From Bacteroidota bacterium (GTDB lineage: Bacteria; Bacteroidota; Bacteroidia; Chitinophagales; Chitinophagaceae), in contig JADJSG010000006.1 in NCBI GenBank assembly GCA_016711825.1, positions 496,001 through 560,000 of the forward strand: DNA of 64,000 nucleotides, read 5' to 3'. The notes under the pieces are model-generated. The model made no database searches and was not told where the DNA came from. It saw only the letters and a list, made by a program, of their open reading frames with translations. Shown one piece after another: positions 16,775-26,453 of this stretch. The position numbers were made by a program, and so were the translations under genes. Within the stretch, counting starts at the first letter, position 1. The number at the start of each line of letters is the position of its first letter.

Positions 16775-18526
16775 TTATTCATTCTTAAATACTTTAATTG
16801 AATTGTAATAATTCGGTTTCACATAATATAGGCCATTTGGCAAATGACTCAAATCAATGTTCGTTTCTGTTTGGCCGTTACATTTATGTTTGATGAGGAG
16901 TTTACCCACCATATCAAAAATTTGTATGTCTGTTAGTTTTTCATCGTGTTTGATATGTATCAACCCTGAGGTAGGATTGGGGTATAAAACAATTTTGTTG
17001 TGAGTCATTAAATCTGCATTCGCTATCATCCGCTCCTGGGGAAGTTGTGGAGCACCTGCAGTGCAACCATTATAAGCTTGTGCCACAAACACCGCACCTG
17101 AGTCTACTTTGAAACCCGGGTTTAATGAAACATAGCTCCCGGGATCTGCATCCAGCTTCACAAGCGCACCTGACGGGACCAAAACAATTCCGGAAGTAAT
17201 AATCCAGCTTTGACTTTCAGTGAGGGTCTTGATATATGGACTGCTATTCACAATGACTTGCTGATTGCATACTACATTATCATAGATATATGCCTGACCG
17301 GCTGAAGGTATTCCATTTACTTCTGCATCATAGGCACCAATTACGATATCACTTTTTCCATCATTATTCAAATCGCCATTGCACGCAATGCTACTTCCAA
17401 AGCTCTGAGACGCTCCTGCGATAATTACATCCGCTGTGGTATCTGGTATCGCTGCTCCAAAATAAACGAGGACTTTAGTGGTATCCGGAGCGTTCGCTAT
17501 CAATCCGATCATAATATCTTCAAACCCGTCATTGTTCACATCACCGGAACTGATATCGCCCACCGCTGCAAAAGAAAGATCAGCCAGGGTATCCATTGTA
17601 TTTCCACCATAATAAACCATAGTATGGTCATAAAAGCCAACCACCACATCATCGAAATTATCATTGTTTAAATCCACACCGCCATAAATATCAGTGACAT
17701 ACTGGCTGTTGAAATCGGTAAATATATAATCGGCATTATTATCTAAAGCTGCACCTCCCAAATACAATCGGGCTTTAGGATTGCCATTCCCCATTTCATA
17801 TGACCCGATTAAAATATCATCAAAACTATCGTTGTTCACATCGCCAGCTGAGGAAAGTTGTGTACCAAATTGTTCATATAAAACTGAACCGGTAAAAACA
17901 ATATCAATTGTTGTATCAACACTCTGACTCCCCAAATACAGGTAAGTGCGACCAGTATAATTCTGTTCACCTTGAGCACCTACGATGATATCTCCAAATC
18001 CGTCATTGTTCACATCTCCAACTGAAGCAAGGGTTTTACCGTAATTTCCATATGACTCATATCCTTGAATCACCAGATCAGGAATATTATCCATCACTAC
18101 ACCACCAAAATAAATATAAACCTCTCCACGGGCAACACCTCCACCATTCGCTAAGGGGGCTCCTACCATCACGTCACCAAAACCATCGTTGTTCATATCA
18201 CCGGCTGCAGAAACACATTGTCCAAACCGATCCTCAACGTTGATTCCTGACAGAATTAAATCCGGTATGCTATCCATAGATGGACCTCCAAACAAGATAT
18301 AAGCCTTTCCGACACTATCTGCATTACCCAGATCATAATACGATGGTGCACCAATGATTACATCATCATAGCCATCATTATTTAAATCACCGGCAATAGA
18401 AACACTAAATCCCAGTCGTGCAACATTTGTTGTGCCGCTAAGGGTAGCTATAGGTTGTATAACAGTAGCATTTGCAGAACAGAAAAACAGCAGGATATAT
18501 ACTGACAAATAAATTATTTTCTTCAT
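16775..18526 (-). CDS. T9SS-exported FG-GAP (integrin-alpha-like) seven-bladed propeller
   Basis: 583 aa. Signal peptide MKKIIYLSVYILLFFCSANA. Residues about 25-410 contain seven FG-GAP repeats, each with a calcium-loop-like motif (GDLNNDGYDD, GDMNNDGFGD, GDVNNDGFGD, GDVNNDSFDD, DLNNDNFDD, GDVNNDGFED, GDLNNDGKSD) followed by VxIGA and a YLFGG-type strand. Seven such loops are what an integrin-alpha-like propeller needs; two of them lack the usual Gly. The tail has the shared TESQSWIITSGIVLVPSG ... AQAYNGC domain and a YPNPTSGLIHIKHDEKL sorting domain. Such domains bind calcium and mediate protein or glycan contacts at the surface. Tightly spaced with its neighbours (12 and 47 bp). Confidence 0.9.
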   Translation of the reverse strand: MKKIIYLSVYILLFFCSANATVIQPIATLSGTTNVARLGFSVSIAGDLNNDGYDDVIIGAPSYYDLGNADSVGKAYILFGGPSMDSIPDLILSGINVEDRFGQCVSAAGDMNNDGFGDVMVGAPLANGGGVARGEVYIYFGGVVMDNIPDLVIQGYESYGNYGKTLASVGDVNNDGFGDIIVGAQGEQNYTGRTYLYLGSQSVDTTIDIVFTGSVLYEQFGTQLSSAGDVNNDSFDDILIGSYEMGNGNPKARLYLGGAALDNNADYIFTDFNSQYVTDIYGGVDLNNDNFDDVVVGFYDHTMVYYGGNTMDTLADLSFAAVGDISSGDVNNDGFEDIMIGLIANAPDTTKVLVYFGAAIPDTTADVIIAGASQSFGSSIACNGDLNNDGKSDIVIGAYDAEVNGIPSAGQAYIYDNVVCNQQVIVNSSPYIKTLTESQSWIITSGIVLVPSGALVKLDADPGSYVSLNPGFKVDSGAVFVAQAYNGCTAGAPQLPQERMIANADLMTHNKIVLYPNPTSGLIHIKHDEKLTDIQIFDMVGKLLIKHKCNGQTETNIDLSHLPNGLYYVKPNYYNSIKVFKNE

Positions 18527-18573
18527 TTTGAATGCTTTTAAAATTACATTTTTATATTCATGTTTTTGACAAC

Positions 18574-21108
18574 CTAATTATTCTTCACCACCTTTATCGA
18601 ATTATACCCTGCTGCCTTTACATGATACACCCCATTTGGCAAATGACTCAAATCAATGTTCGTTTCTGTTTGGCCGTTACATTTATGTTTGATCACAAGT
18701 TTACCCACCATATCAAAAATTTGTATGCCTGTTAGTTTTTCATCATGCTTGATATGTATCATTCCTGAGGTAGGATTAGGGTATAAAACAATTTCGTTGT
18801 TTGTCAATAAATCTGCATTCGCTATCATCCGCTCCTGGGGAAGCTGCGGAGCGCCTACAGTACACCCGTTATAAGCTTGAGCTACAAACACCGCACCTGA
18901 ATCTACCTTGAAGCCGGGATTCATGATCACATAACTGGTTTGATGTGCATCCAGTTTAACTTGGGTACCGGCCTCAATCAGTACAGTGCCGCTTGTGACG
19001 ATCCAGCTTTGGCTTTCGGTGAGGGAATTATAAAAAGGAGAATAATTGATGGTGAAATTGGGGACACATACGATGCAGGGGCTTACTGTTAAATGCAGGA
19101 TTTCGGTAGAATCGCAACCATACATATTGGTGTAAGTTATTGTGTAAGTACCTGAGCTGTCAAGATTCATCCCATTCCAGCTATAGGGAATTTGGTTTGC
19201 ACAAATAGATGTGATGCTTGTATTATTTGAACTAAGGATCGTAATCTGTATAAATGAAGTATTGCTACACCCGTTGCCATCTGTTCCAGTGACGATATAA
19301 GTTTGGGTTGCAGATGGATTAAATGGGACGTTATTGATGACTCCGCCTGTCCAGGTGTAACTTAAGGCCCCACTCCCTGACAGGGTAACACTCTGTCCTG
19401 CACATACACTGTCTGAACTTGCATTTGCCGTCACAATGGCTGTTGCTGGTATGGTAATGGTATCTGTTACAATACCGCAAGTATTTTGCAAGGAGTAACT
19501 ATAAATTCCTGCAGCATTGATGATAATGCTCGTATCAAAACCGATTAGCTGCCATTGATTATTGGCAGCTAAAAACTGATACCAGCTACCTGCTACGCCA
19601 TTATTCGCATAGAGTTCCATTGTATTACAAAATGACGGATACTGCGATGTAATATTAGGTGGTGGCAACAGGGTATCAACCACAATATTAAACGTATCTT
19701 TTACAATTTGACCTATATTGTCTGTTACGGTAAGTGTATAAGAAATATTGCTTGTGGCCGTAAAACTTACGGAATTGGTATTGGTATTGTTTAGTCCGGT
19801 AATAGGTAGCCAGTTATAGGTAAATGGAGGCATGCCTCCGGTAGTATTGCCTGTAAGTGCAATGGTGGTGCCTTCACAATTTGTAATGGTTTGATTTGTA
19901 GGATTTGCCTGAAGCAATGAAAAGTTGCCCAGCTTACCCAGTTTATTAAAAGTTGCATTATCATATCCTAATGTATAGATAGCATCGGGTCGTCTGATTA
20001 AATTAAATGAATAAGTTCCCACACCAGCATTAAAAAAGTAATTGTCCTGCTGATGTGTATCTAAATTCAGCACAGATAAATAGGTACCGATTCCGGTTCC
20101 GCTGATACAAACAAATTGATCGATACCACTGATGGAATAAGGTTGTATATAATGCGCTTGTGGAAAATCCCAGTTGATGAGTTCTGCAACACTGCTCATG
20201 AAGTTACCATTGGTATTATATTCCCACAAATAGGAACAGGTAGAAAGACCCAAGCCACATTTATACACAAGCGCCACATATATTCGTCCATTGTTGGGTC
20301 GTATATATATTTTACTTTCCTGATCGTTATAATACGTGTTACTCATATTTTTTAACCAAAGGGGGATTCCCCCCAAGGAAATCTTAGAAGCAAAAATATC
20401 CTTACTGTTGGGAAATTGTCCCAAATCAGTATCTGCAAAAATGGTAGTATTGCCAAAGGTGAGGGAAGTCTGAAATAATCCACTCACCACGATGGTTGAA
20501 TCAAATTTAGAATAATCGATTTCCTTCGCGGGTATGTTTTGCTCCCATACAAAAATGCCATTATTATTGTATTTTGATACTTTATCAAAGCTAGCTACAT
20601 AAATATTATTTAAATAATCAATACACAAATCTGCACTATATTCATTGCCTGCAGTCCCATAAATGGCAGCATTTATATTGATCCCATTCAGGTTGTATTT
20701 TGCTATAAATATATCATAACCCCCATTGGATGTATAAGTATTACCCGCCACGTCTATTGATACTGAGTTTGTATAACCCAAAACGATTAGTTCGTTATTA
20801 TTGTTCACCCGAATGCCTGAAGCATATTCATCAGCGCTGCCCCATATATTGTTGGCCCATATCAGGTTTCCGAGAGTATCCCATTTAATGACAACCAAAT
20901 CTTTACCTCCCTGATTATTAATATTCGCATTCCCAAATACAAATGAACTATCGGAGAAAGTACCAACCGTATAAATATAGTTGTCATGGTATTCAATAGC
21001 TTGAACATTGGCATTGAACTGATGCCCCCATTCCCAAAGTGAGGGGTTAGATTTTACCGCCAGTGAACAAGCTAAAATGCTTAAGGTAAGATAAATTATT
21101 TTCTTCAT
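18574..21108 (-). CDS. T9SS-exported SBBP-like propeller protein with Ig-like modules
   Basis: 844 aa. Signal peptide MKKIIYLTLSILACSLAVKS. The propeller-like head (about 25-400) is clearly homologous to those at 11754-14354 and 6764-9349: WEWGHQFNANVQAIEYHDN, VVIKWDTLGNLIWANNIWGS. It is followed by a PKD-like module (TYNWLPITGLNNTNTNSV), an Ig-like module (VTGTDGNGCSNTSF), the SICANQIPYSWNGMNLDSSG module, the AQAYNGC beta domain and a YPNPTSGMIHIKHDEKLTGI sorting domain. The C-terminal ~165 residues are nearly the same as in two other genes of the array. The last 40 codons use NGQTETNIDLSHLPNG as in the FG-GAP gene next door, another sign of local exchange. Confidence 0.86.
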   Translation of the reverse strand: MKKIIYLTLSILACSLAVKSNPSLWEWGHQFNANVQAIEYHDNYIYTVGTFSDSSFVFGNANINNQGGKDLVVIKWDTLGNLIWANNIWGSADEYASGIRVNNNNELIVLGYTNSVSIDVAGNTYTSNGGYDIFIAKYNLNGININAAIYGTAGNEYSADLCIDYLNNIYVASFDKVSKYNNNGIFVWEQNIPAKEIDYSKFDSTIVVSGLFQTSLTFGNTTIFADTDLGQFPNSKDIFASKISLGGIPLWLKNMSNTYYNDQESKIYIRPNNGRIYVALVYKCGLGLSTCSYLWEYNTNGNFMSSVAELINWDFPQAHYIQPYSISGIDQFVCISGTGIGTYLSVLNLDTHQQDNYFFNAGVGTYSFNLIRRPDAIYTLGYDNATFNKLGKLGNFSLLQANPTNQTITNCEGTTIALTGNTTGGMPPFTYNWLPITGLNNTNTNSVSFTATSNISYTLTVTDNIGQIVKDTFNIVVDTLLPPPNITSQYPSFCNTMELYANNGVAGSWYQFLAANNQWQLIGFDTSIIINAAGIYSYSLQNTCGIVTDTITIPATAIVTANASSDSVCAGQSVTLSGSGALSYTWTGGVINNVPFNPSATQTYIVTGTDGNGCSNTSFIQITILSSNNTSITSICANQIPYSWNGMNLDSSGTYTITYTNMYGCDSTEILHLTVSPCIVCVPNFTINYSPFYNSLTESQSWIVTSGTVLIEAGTQVKLDAHQTSYVIMNPGFKVDSGAVFVAQAYNGCTVGAPQLPQERMIANADLLTNNEIVLYPNPTSGMIHIKHDEKLTGIQIFDMVGKLVIKHKCNGQTETNIDLSHLPNGVYHVKAAGYNSIKVVKNN

Positions 21109-21125
21109 TATTTCTTTGTTTTATT

Positions 21126-22724
21126 TTATTCATTCTTCACCACTCTTATCGAGTTATACCCTACCGCCTTCACATGATACACGCCATTCGGCAAATGACT
21201 TAGATTGATATTCGTTTCTGTTTCACCATTGCACTTTTGATTGATGATGAGTTTACCCACCATATCAAATATTTGGATATTGCTTAATTTTTTATCGTGC
21301 TTGATATGTATCAACCCTGAAGTAGGATTGGGATATAAAACGATTTCGTTGTTTGTCAAGAAATTAGCATTCGCTATCTTCCGCTCTTGTGGAAGTTGTG
21401 GCGCACCTGCAGTACAACCGTTGTAAGCCTGGGCCACAAATACCGCACCTGAGTCTACTTTGAATCCAGGATGAAGTGTAACATAACTATTGAGATCGGC
21501 ATCGAGCACAACATGACTGCCACTTGCAACCAAAACAATACCTGATGTAATTACCCAGCTTTGGCTCTCAGTAAATGCTGTATAAAAAGGTGAAGTATTG
21601 ATGGTTAAAAAAGGTACGCAAACAGGTATATTCAAAAAGATACTAATATTTTGAGAACCGTCATTTGCCACTGCCAGATCAGCATCACCATCTCCGTCAA
21701 AGTCAGCAGATACTATACTTACCGGTTTATCGCCTACAGGAAATAATATTGGCGCTGAAAACCCACCAATACCGTCACCCAGCAAAACTGAAATATTATC
21801 CGACTGATAATTGACAACAGCCAGATCCTGATGGCCGTCATTATTAAAATCCCCATTTGCAAGATCGACACATTTTAGCCCTGCCGTACTAAAAACAGAC
21901 GCAGTATCGAATGCTCCGAGTCCATCACCAAGCATTAGCGCAACATCATTTGATAATTCGTTGGCTGTGGCTATATCGGGAAATCCATCTTCATCAAAAT
22001 CAACCGATATGATACCTTTTGGTTCATCTCCCGGAAAAGTAAGATAAGATTGCGTCAAGGGGAAGGTACCAGAACCATTCCCTAAACCAACATTAATCCA
22101 AAATGCAAATGAGCCATTTGTTGTCACAATATCTAATATTCCGTCATTATCAAAGTCATCTACCACAGTTCTGTAAACACCCAGATAATTGGAAACAACC
22201 GGTGATGAAAATCCTCCTAAGCCATTTCCGCTAAAGAAAGCCTGACGGCCATCACATGATTGTGTTGAAACTAACAGATCAAGATTTCCGTCATTGTCAA
22301 AATCAGCGCAGGCAATATTACTTTGGCAAACAAAATAACCATAAAAATAATTCGTTGCGGCTGAAAACAGCCCCCCTCCAATTCCTAAATAAACCGAAAG
22401 AAATGGATCAGCTGCATTCAACACTACCATATCTTTATTGCCGTCCCCATTGAAGTCAGCCGAAGCAATAAAATTTGGGTAATTACCAGTTACATAGTTT
22501 GTGCCACTGTTAAAATTCCCGAATCCATCACCCATAAAAACAGTCATAGTATTCGTATTTCGATTTGCTGTGGCCAGGTCAATTTTGCCATCATTATCGA
22601 AATCATCTGCTATCATATGAGCGGGAATGGCTCCAACAGGCACATTCGGAGCGTAAGAAAATGAAACCTGTGCATTTGCCTGTTGAAAAGCAGGTAAGAG
22701 GAGTAGAATGAGTATCTTTTTCAT
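21126..22724 (-). CDS. T9SS-exported VCBS/FG-GAP-type seven-repeat propeller
   Basis: 532 aa. Signal peptide MKKILILLLLPAFQQANAQ. Residues about 30-360 hold seven repeats with D-x-(D/N)-x-DG-x-x-D loops (DDFDNDGKID, ADFNGDGNKD, ADFDNDGNLD, DDFDNDGILD, VDFDEDGFPD, GDFNNDGHQD, ADFDGDGDAD) alternating with VxLGDGxGxF strands, typical of VCBS/FG-GAP-like repeats. The rest is the shared ESQSWVITSGIVLVASG ... VAQAYNGC domain and YPNPTSGLIHIKHDKKL sorting domain. It precedes the 844-aa propeller gene by 17 bp. Calcium-dependent surface binding is the likely role; ligand unknown. Confidence 0.9.
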   Translation of the reverse strand: MKKILILLLLPAFQQANAQVSFSYAPNVPVGAIPAHMIADDFDNDGKIDLATANRNTNTMTVFMGDGFGNFNSGTNYVTGNYPNFIASADFNGDGNKDMVVLNAADPFLSVYLGIGGGLFSAATNYFYGYFVCQSNIACADFDNDGNLDLLVSTQSCDGRQAFFSGNGLGGFSSPVVSNYLGVYRTVVDDFDNDGILDIVTTNGSFAFWINVGLGNGSGTFPLTQSYLTFPGDEPKGIISVDFDEDGFPDIATANELSNDVALMLGDGLGAFDTASVFSTAGLKCVDLANGDFNNDGHQDLAVVNYQSDNISVLLGDGIGGFSAPILFPVGDKPVSIVSADFDGDGDADLAVANDGSQNISIFLNIPVCVPFLTINTSPFYTAFTESQSWVITSGIVLVASGSHVVLDADLNSYVTLHPGFKVDSGAVFVAQAYNGCTAGAPQLPQERKIANANFLTNNEIVLYPNPTSGLIHIKHDKKLSNIQIFDMVGKLIINQKCNGETETNINLSHLPNGVYHVKAVGYNSIRVVKNE

Positions 22725-22734
22725 TGCTATTGCT

Positions 22735-22824
22735 TTAGTTATTTTTTACTACCTTAATTGAATTATACCATGCTGCATTTACATGATACACCCCATTCGG
22801 CAGATTACTTAAATCGATACTTGT
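22735..22824 (-). pseudogene. Orphan remnant of a T9SS sorting-domain tail
   Basis: Directly after the stop codon of the 337-aa gene (22825-22827), in the same frame, the minus strand reads TSIDLSNLPNGVYHVNAAWY then NSIKVVKNN and a stop at 22735-22737. This is the last 29 residues of the sorting domain found in neighbouring genes (..NIDLSNLPNGVYHVKAAGYNSIKVVKN). No start codon or upstream part remains. It marks a recombination or deletion in which an upstream gene body replaced, or was inserted into, a former T9SS gene. Confidence 0.85.
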
Positions 22825-23838
22825 TTACTTTAACTGCAATTCCTTATTCTCTTTCTCCAGATTTTCAATACGCTTGTTCATGTCGATGATATACAAGGTC
22901 AACTCTTCAATTTTTTCCAAAAGCTTCGCATCCATTTGGGCAACATTAATGCCATCATTTACTACTTCCTGCGCGCTGGGCACACCGGGTAAGTGACTGT
23001 TGGCATGGATGAAATTTTCAACTTCAGTTAAGGGAAGTAAATTGTAATTGTTGGCAAATACATAATCTGACCATTCAGCTGTGTTCTTAACTGCTACTTT
23101 TATTTTTTCAGTTAATATACCTTGTTCCACAAATAATTTATAACCAGCAGGTGTGTTTGTATTTCCGATAAGCACGCTACCCGTTGGGTTTATTTTTAGG
23201 ACAGTTGCATTGTTGGTACCTAATTCTAAAGTGCTATTTTCGAGATTGATCATACTTGCTGCATTCCCAATTGTACGAATCTCAAGCCCATCACCTGCAT
23301 TGTGGGTAGAAAGATTATTCGTAATCTTCAGTGTTGTTGTTGAGTAGGTCGAATTGATGTGCACTGCTGTCATGGGTACTGCGCTTCCGGCAAGCCCGAC
23401 ATTACCTGTGGTGTAATTCACATTAAATTTTAATGTATTGACGCCAGCTTTATACATGGAAATGCCAATGGCTCCACTGTTTGAGATTAGCAGGGGACCA
23501 CCATTATTTCCAAAACTCAGCAAATTGGCATAAGGAAACTGCGATGGATAATTAAGAACTCCACCAGGATAGGCACTACCATACTTAGTAAATGTAGCGT
23601 AGTTTGCCGGGAGGTCATTAAATAAAGTAAATTTCCCAAATCCAGTACTGAGGCTGTTTTCAAGGCGAAGCAATTCACTGGCCACATTGTTTTTAATATG
23701 TAGTTTTACAGCGGGGGCATTGGTGCCAATGCCAACATTTGTTCCTCCAATTAAATTGTTGCCACTTGAATATAATTGGGCATTGCCAATCATTGCACTC
23801 ATTATTAGAGAGGCGCTTAAAAGAATTTTTTTTGTCAT
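22825..23838 (-). CDS. Exported tail-fibre-like protein with C-terminal coiled coil
   Basis: 337 aa. Signal peptide MTKKILLSASLIMSAMIGNAQ, then the phrase NVGIGTNAPAVKLHIKN typical of Bacteroidota tail-fibre-like or chaperone-of-endosialidase-like proteins. Beta-rich repeats cover about 40-240. The C-terminal region WSDYVFANNYNLLPLTEVEN ... HLPGVPSAQEV leads into a coiled coil (about 298-337, KLLEKIEELTLYIIDMNKRI...) that probably trimerises. It has no T9SS sorting domain of its own, although a sorting-domain remnant sits in frame right after its stop codon. Located inside the presumed operon, 37 bp after the 806-aa gene. The family is common in Bacteroidota; its molecular role is unclear. 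Confidence 0.83.
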   Translation of the reverse strand: MTKKILLSASLIMSAMIGNAQLYSSGNNLIGGTNVGIGTNAPAVKLHIKNNVASELLRLENSLSTGFGKFTLFNDLPANYATFTKYGSAYPGGVLNYPSQFPYANLLSFGNNGGPLLISNSGAIGISMYKAGVNTLKFNVNYTTGNVGLAGSAVPMTAVHINSTYSTTTLKITNNLSTHNAGDGLEIRTIGNAASMINLENSTLELGTNNATVLKINPTGSVLIGNTNTPAGYKLFVEQGILTEKIKVAVKNTAEWSDYVFANNYNLLPLTEVENFIHANSHLPGVPSAQEVVNDGINVAQMDAKLLEKIEELTLYIIDMNKRIENLEKENKELQLK

Positions 23839-23875
23839 GATGTTATTGTTTAAGGGTTTTTTAAAAAATTTATAA

Positions 23876-26296
23876 TTAATGATTCTTGATGACTTTTATT
23901 GATTGATAACCTGCGGCTTTCACATGATACACCCCATTGGGTAAATGTGTTAAATCGATATTCGTTTCCATTTCGTCTGGGCATTTTTGGTTGATAATGA
24001 GTTTACCCACCATATCAAATATTTGGATGCCTGCTAGTTTTTCATCATGCTGAATATGTATCATGCCTGAAGTCGGATTCGGATATAGAATTATGGCATT
24101 CATTGCAAAGGGATCAGCATTTAACATTTTGCCTAATTGAGGGAGCTGAGGAGATCCTGCTGTGCAACCGTTATAAGCTTGTGCTACAAACACCGCACCT
24201 GAGTCTACTTTGAAGCCAGGGTTGAGGATTACATTTCCTCCAGTATTGGCATCGAATTTTACCTTTGACCCTTCTGGGATAAGTACCATACCAGAAGTTT
24301 GAATCCATGTTTGACTTTCAACCAAAGAATCTACAAACGGAGACCAATATACTGTAAAGTTATTTTGACACTGACCACAAACACTAATGTTTAAAAACAA
24401 TGTGGCTAAAGAATCACAGCCTGCTATGTTGGTGTATAGGGCAGTATAAACGCCAGGACTATCGATACTTAAGCCTCCCCATAGATAGGGAATTTGATTG
24501 ATGCAGATTGTTTCAGTAATGCTACTGCTACTTGTATCATTAACTGTAATGGTGATTGTAGCCGTGTTTGAACAGCCATTGGCATCTGTACCTGTCACAA
24601 GGTATGTAGTGGTAATATTGGGAAATACAGTGGCATATGGGTAAGCATAATTAAAAGGCACATTCCAATATATATAACTTACACCACCACTGCCTGCAAA
24701 GGTGGTGGTATCGCCCAGACAAATAGGATTCACACTGGCAGTCACTGTAATGTTTGGTAGTATACCCAATGTAACATTAACGGTATCGTAAACCATCATA
24801 TTATTTTGATCAGTAACAGTAAGCGTATACGTTGTATTTACAGCTAAACCTGATACCGTAGGGGAAGATAATGTCGGATTGTTGAGACCCGTTGTTGGAC
24901 TCCAACTAAAAGTATAACCTGGTAAGCCCCCTGATGCGTAAAAGCAATCACTGTTCCCAATTTGGATTGATGCATTGGGACAAAGTGTTACATCTGGTGC
25001 AGGATAAATCGTGAAGGTATTATTGCAATTCGTTTCACAGCTTTTTCTGATACCATCTTCACTACTCATATAATATCGTCCATTGACACCTACAATTCCA
25101 CCAAAAAAAGATTGACTAGGACCTAATGAAACTTCTAGGGTGGTATTGTTGATGACATCCCATTTGGCTGCATAAAAATCTACACAAGTAGGTCCAAAGG
25201 TTTGGTAGAAAGAACCATACAGGATATTATTGCTAAAATAAATTTGAATAGGTTTCCCAGAGGAATAAGGCTCTGCCGAAAACGCAAACATTTTAGCATT
25301 ACTGGCATTCAGAAACTGGTCATATTCTATACATTGATTATAACCATAACCATTCAATGAGTATTCTTGCCTTTGTGCACAATAAAATTTTCCCCCATTG
25401 CCAATACACATATCTGAAAGAACATTCGTTTTGTTTATATTCGTTGTTATATTACTAAAAGTAATTTGTGTGAATGATGTATCAGCTTTCCATAAAAAAA
25501 TATCTTGATTATTGGTTCCATAATTGATCTGATTTCCACCACCTGGATTATTAAAACCTATTGCTCCATCCTGAAACACTCCACCTACAATCACCGAATG
25601 ATCATAGGGCGAAAAAATGATTTTATTTAAGGAATAATCCTGACTGGGAGGATGTCCTTGGTAAGCGGTTCCCTGCATCCATTTCATCTTAATTGGAATC
25701 CCAAACGGATCAAATTTTAAGAGTGTTTTTGCAAGTGTGGGACTCGTAAGGGCAGCAAAAGGAATGTCACCAGAATTTGAAATAGTATAAATATTGCCAT
25801 TGGCATCTACGGCTATATCTTCACCTGCGTCTGCATTAGGACCACCTGCTTGAGTGGCCATTATTGCGTTTCCATTAATATCAAACTGAGCCACAAAAAT
25901 ATCTGAACTACCAACAGAAACCAAAGTATCATTTCCAATACTCAAGGTGTTGACAAACGAGCCAGAAACATATAAGTTGCCATTGCCACCAAATGTCATA
26001 CTATAGGCGAATTCATTGCCGCTACCACCAATGCTATTGGCCCAAATTACATTTCCTAAGGTGTCTAATTTGGCAATGATAAAATCGCTACCGCCTTGAT
26101 TGATAAGGGTATTGGCACCAATGTTAACACTCGCATCCGTAAAATTACCGAGTGCATAAATGTACCCATTTTGATATTCTAAAAAATACATAACATTTGA
26201 AGGCGTATACCAGTCCCATTGAATATTCACTTGTGAATGGCCATTCAATGCGTACATTACACATAAAAAAGCAAACAGTGATTTTAATTTATTCAT
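23876..26296 (-). CDS. T9SS-exported SBBP-like propeller protein, first gene of the array operon
   Basis: 806 aa. Signal peptide MNKLKSLFAFLCVMYALNGH. The head (about 25-420) is propeller-like (FIIAKLDTLGNVIWANSIGG, IFVAQFDINGNAIMATQAGG). Then follow a PKD-like module (YTFSWSPTTGLNNPTLSS), an Ig-like module (VTGTDANGCSNTATITITV), the TICINQIPYLWGGLSIDSPG module, the shared beta domain (SQTWIQTSGMVLIPEG ... VAQAYNGC) and a YPNPTSGMIHIQHDEKLAG sorting domain. It is preceded by a 157-bp gap with a perfect 14-bp inverted repeat, so transcription of the array probably starts here. Function: secreted or surface protein of unknown ligand. Confidence 0.86.
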   Translation of the reverse strand: MNKLKSLFAFLCVMYALNGHSQVNIQWDWYTPSNVMYFLEYQNGYIYALGNFTDASVNIGANTLINQGGSDFIIAKLDTLGNVIWANSIGGSGNEFAYSMTFGGNGNLYVSGSFVNTLSIGNDTLVSVGSSDIFVAQFDINGNAIMATQAGGPNADAGEDIAVDANGNIYTISNSGDIPFAALTSPTLAKTLLKFDPFGIPIKMKWMQGTAYQGHPPSQDYSLNKIIFSPYDHSVIVGGVFQDGAIGFNNPGGGNQINYGTNNQDIFLWKADTSFTQITFSNITTNINKTNVLSDMCIGNGGKFYCAQRQEYSLNGYGYNQCIEYDQFLNASNAKMFAFSAEPYSSGKPIQIYFSNNILYGSFYQTFGPTCVDFYAAKWDVINNTTLEVSLGPSQSFFGGIVGVNGRYYMSSEDGIRKSCETNCNNTFTIYPAPDVTLCPNASIQIGNSDCFYASGGLPGYTFSWSPTTGLNNPTLSSPTVSGLAVNTTYTLTVTDQNNMMVYDTVNVTLGILPNITVTASVNPICLGDTTTFAGSGGVSYIYWNVPFNYAYPYATVFPNITTTYLVTGTDANGCSNTATITITVNDTSSSSITETICINQIPYLWGGLSIDSPGVYTALYTNIAGCDSLATLFLNISVCGQCQNNFTVYWSPFVDSLVESQTWIQTSGMVLIPEGSKVKFDANTGGNVILNPGFKVDSGAVFVAQAYNGCTAGSPQLPQLGKMLNADPFAMNAIILYPNPTSGMIHIQHDEKLAGIQIFDMVGKLIINQKCPDEMETNIDLTHLPNGVYHVKAAGYQSIKVIKNH

Positions 26297-26332
26297 GGTG
26301 ATTAAGGATAAGCCTCAATTATAACGAAGTTA

Positions 26333-26408
26333 GTCAATTTAAATTATATTTTCTTTAACATTTTTATTCTAACGGCACTTTATGAACTATCTTTTAATTT
26401 AAATTGAC
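26333..26408. other. Perfect 14-bp inverted repeat upstream of the array
   Basis: GTCAATTTAAATTA (26333-26346) is repeated exactly inverted as TAATTTAAATTGAC (26395-26408), 48 bases apart. It is A/T rich and lies between the serine hydrolase gene and the first gene of the array. It could be an operator pair, or a long-loop stem in the RNA. No T-run follows, so a terminator is unlikely. Confidence 0.4.
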
Positions 26409-26453
26409 ACTCAATGTTTATCAGCAATCTATTCGTATATTAAAACATGGGTA

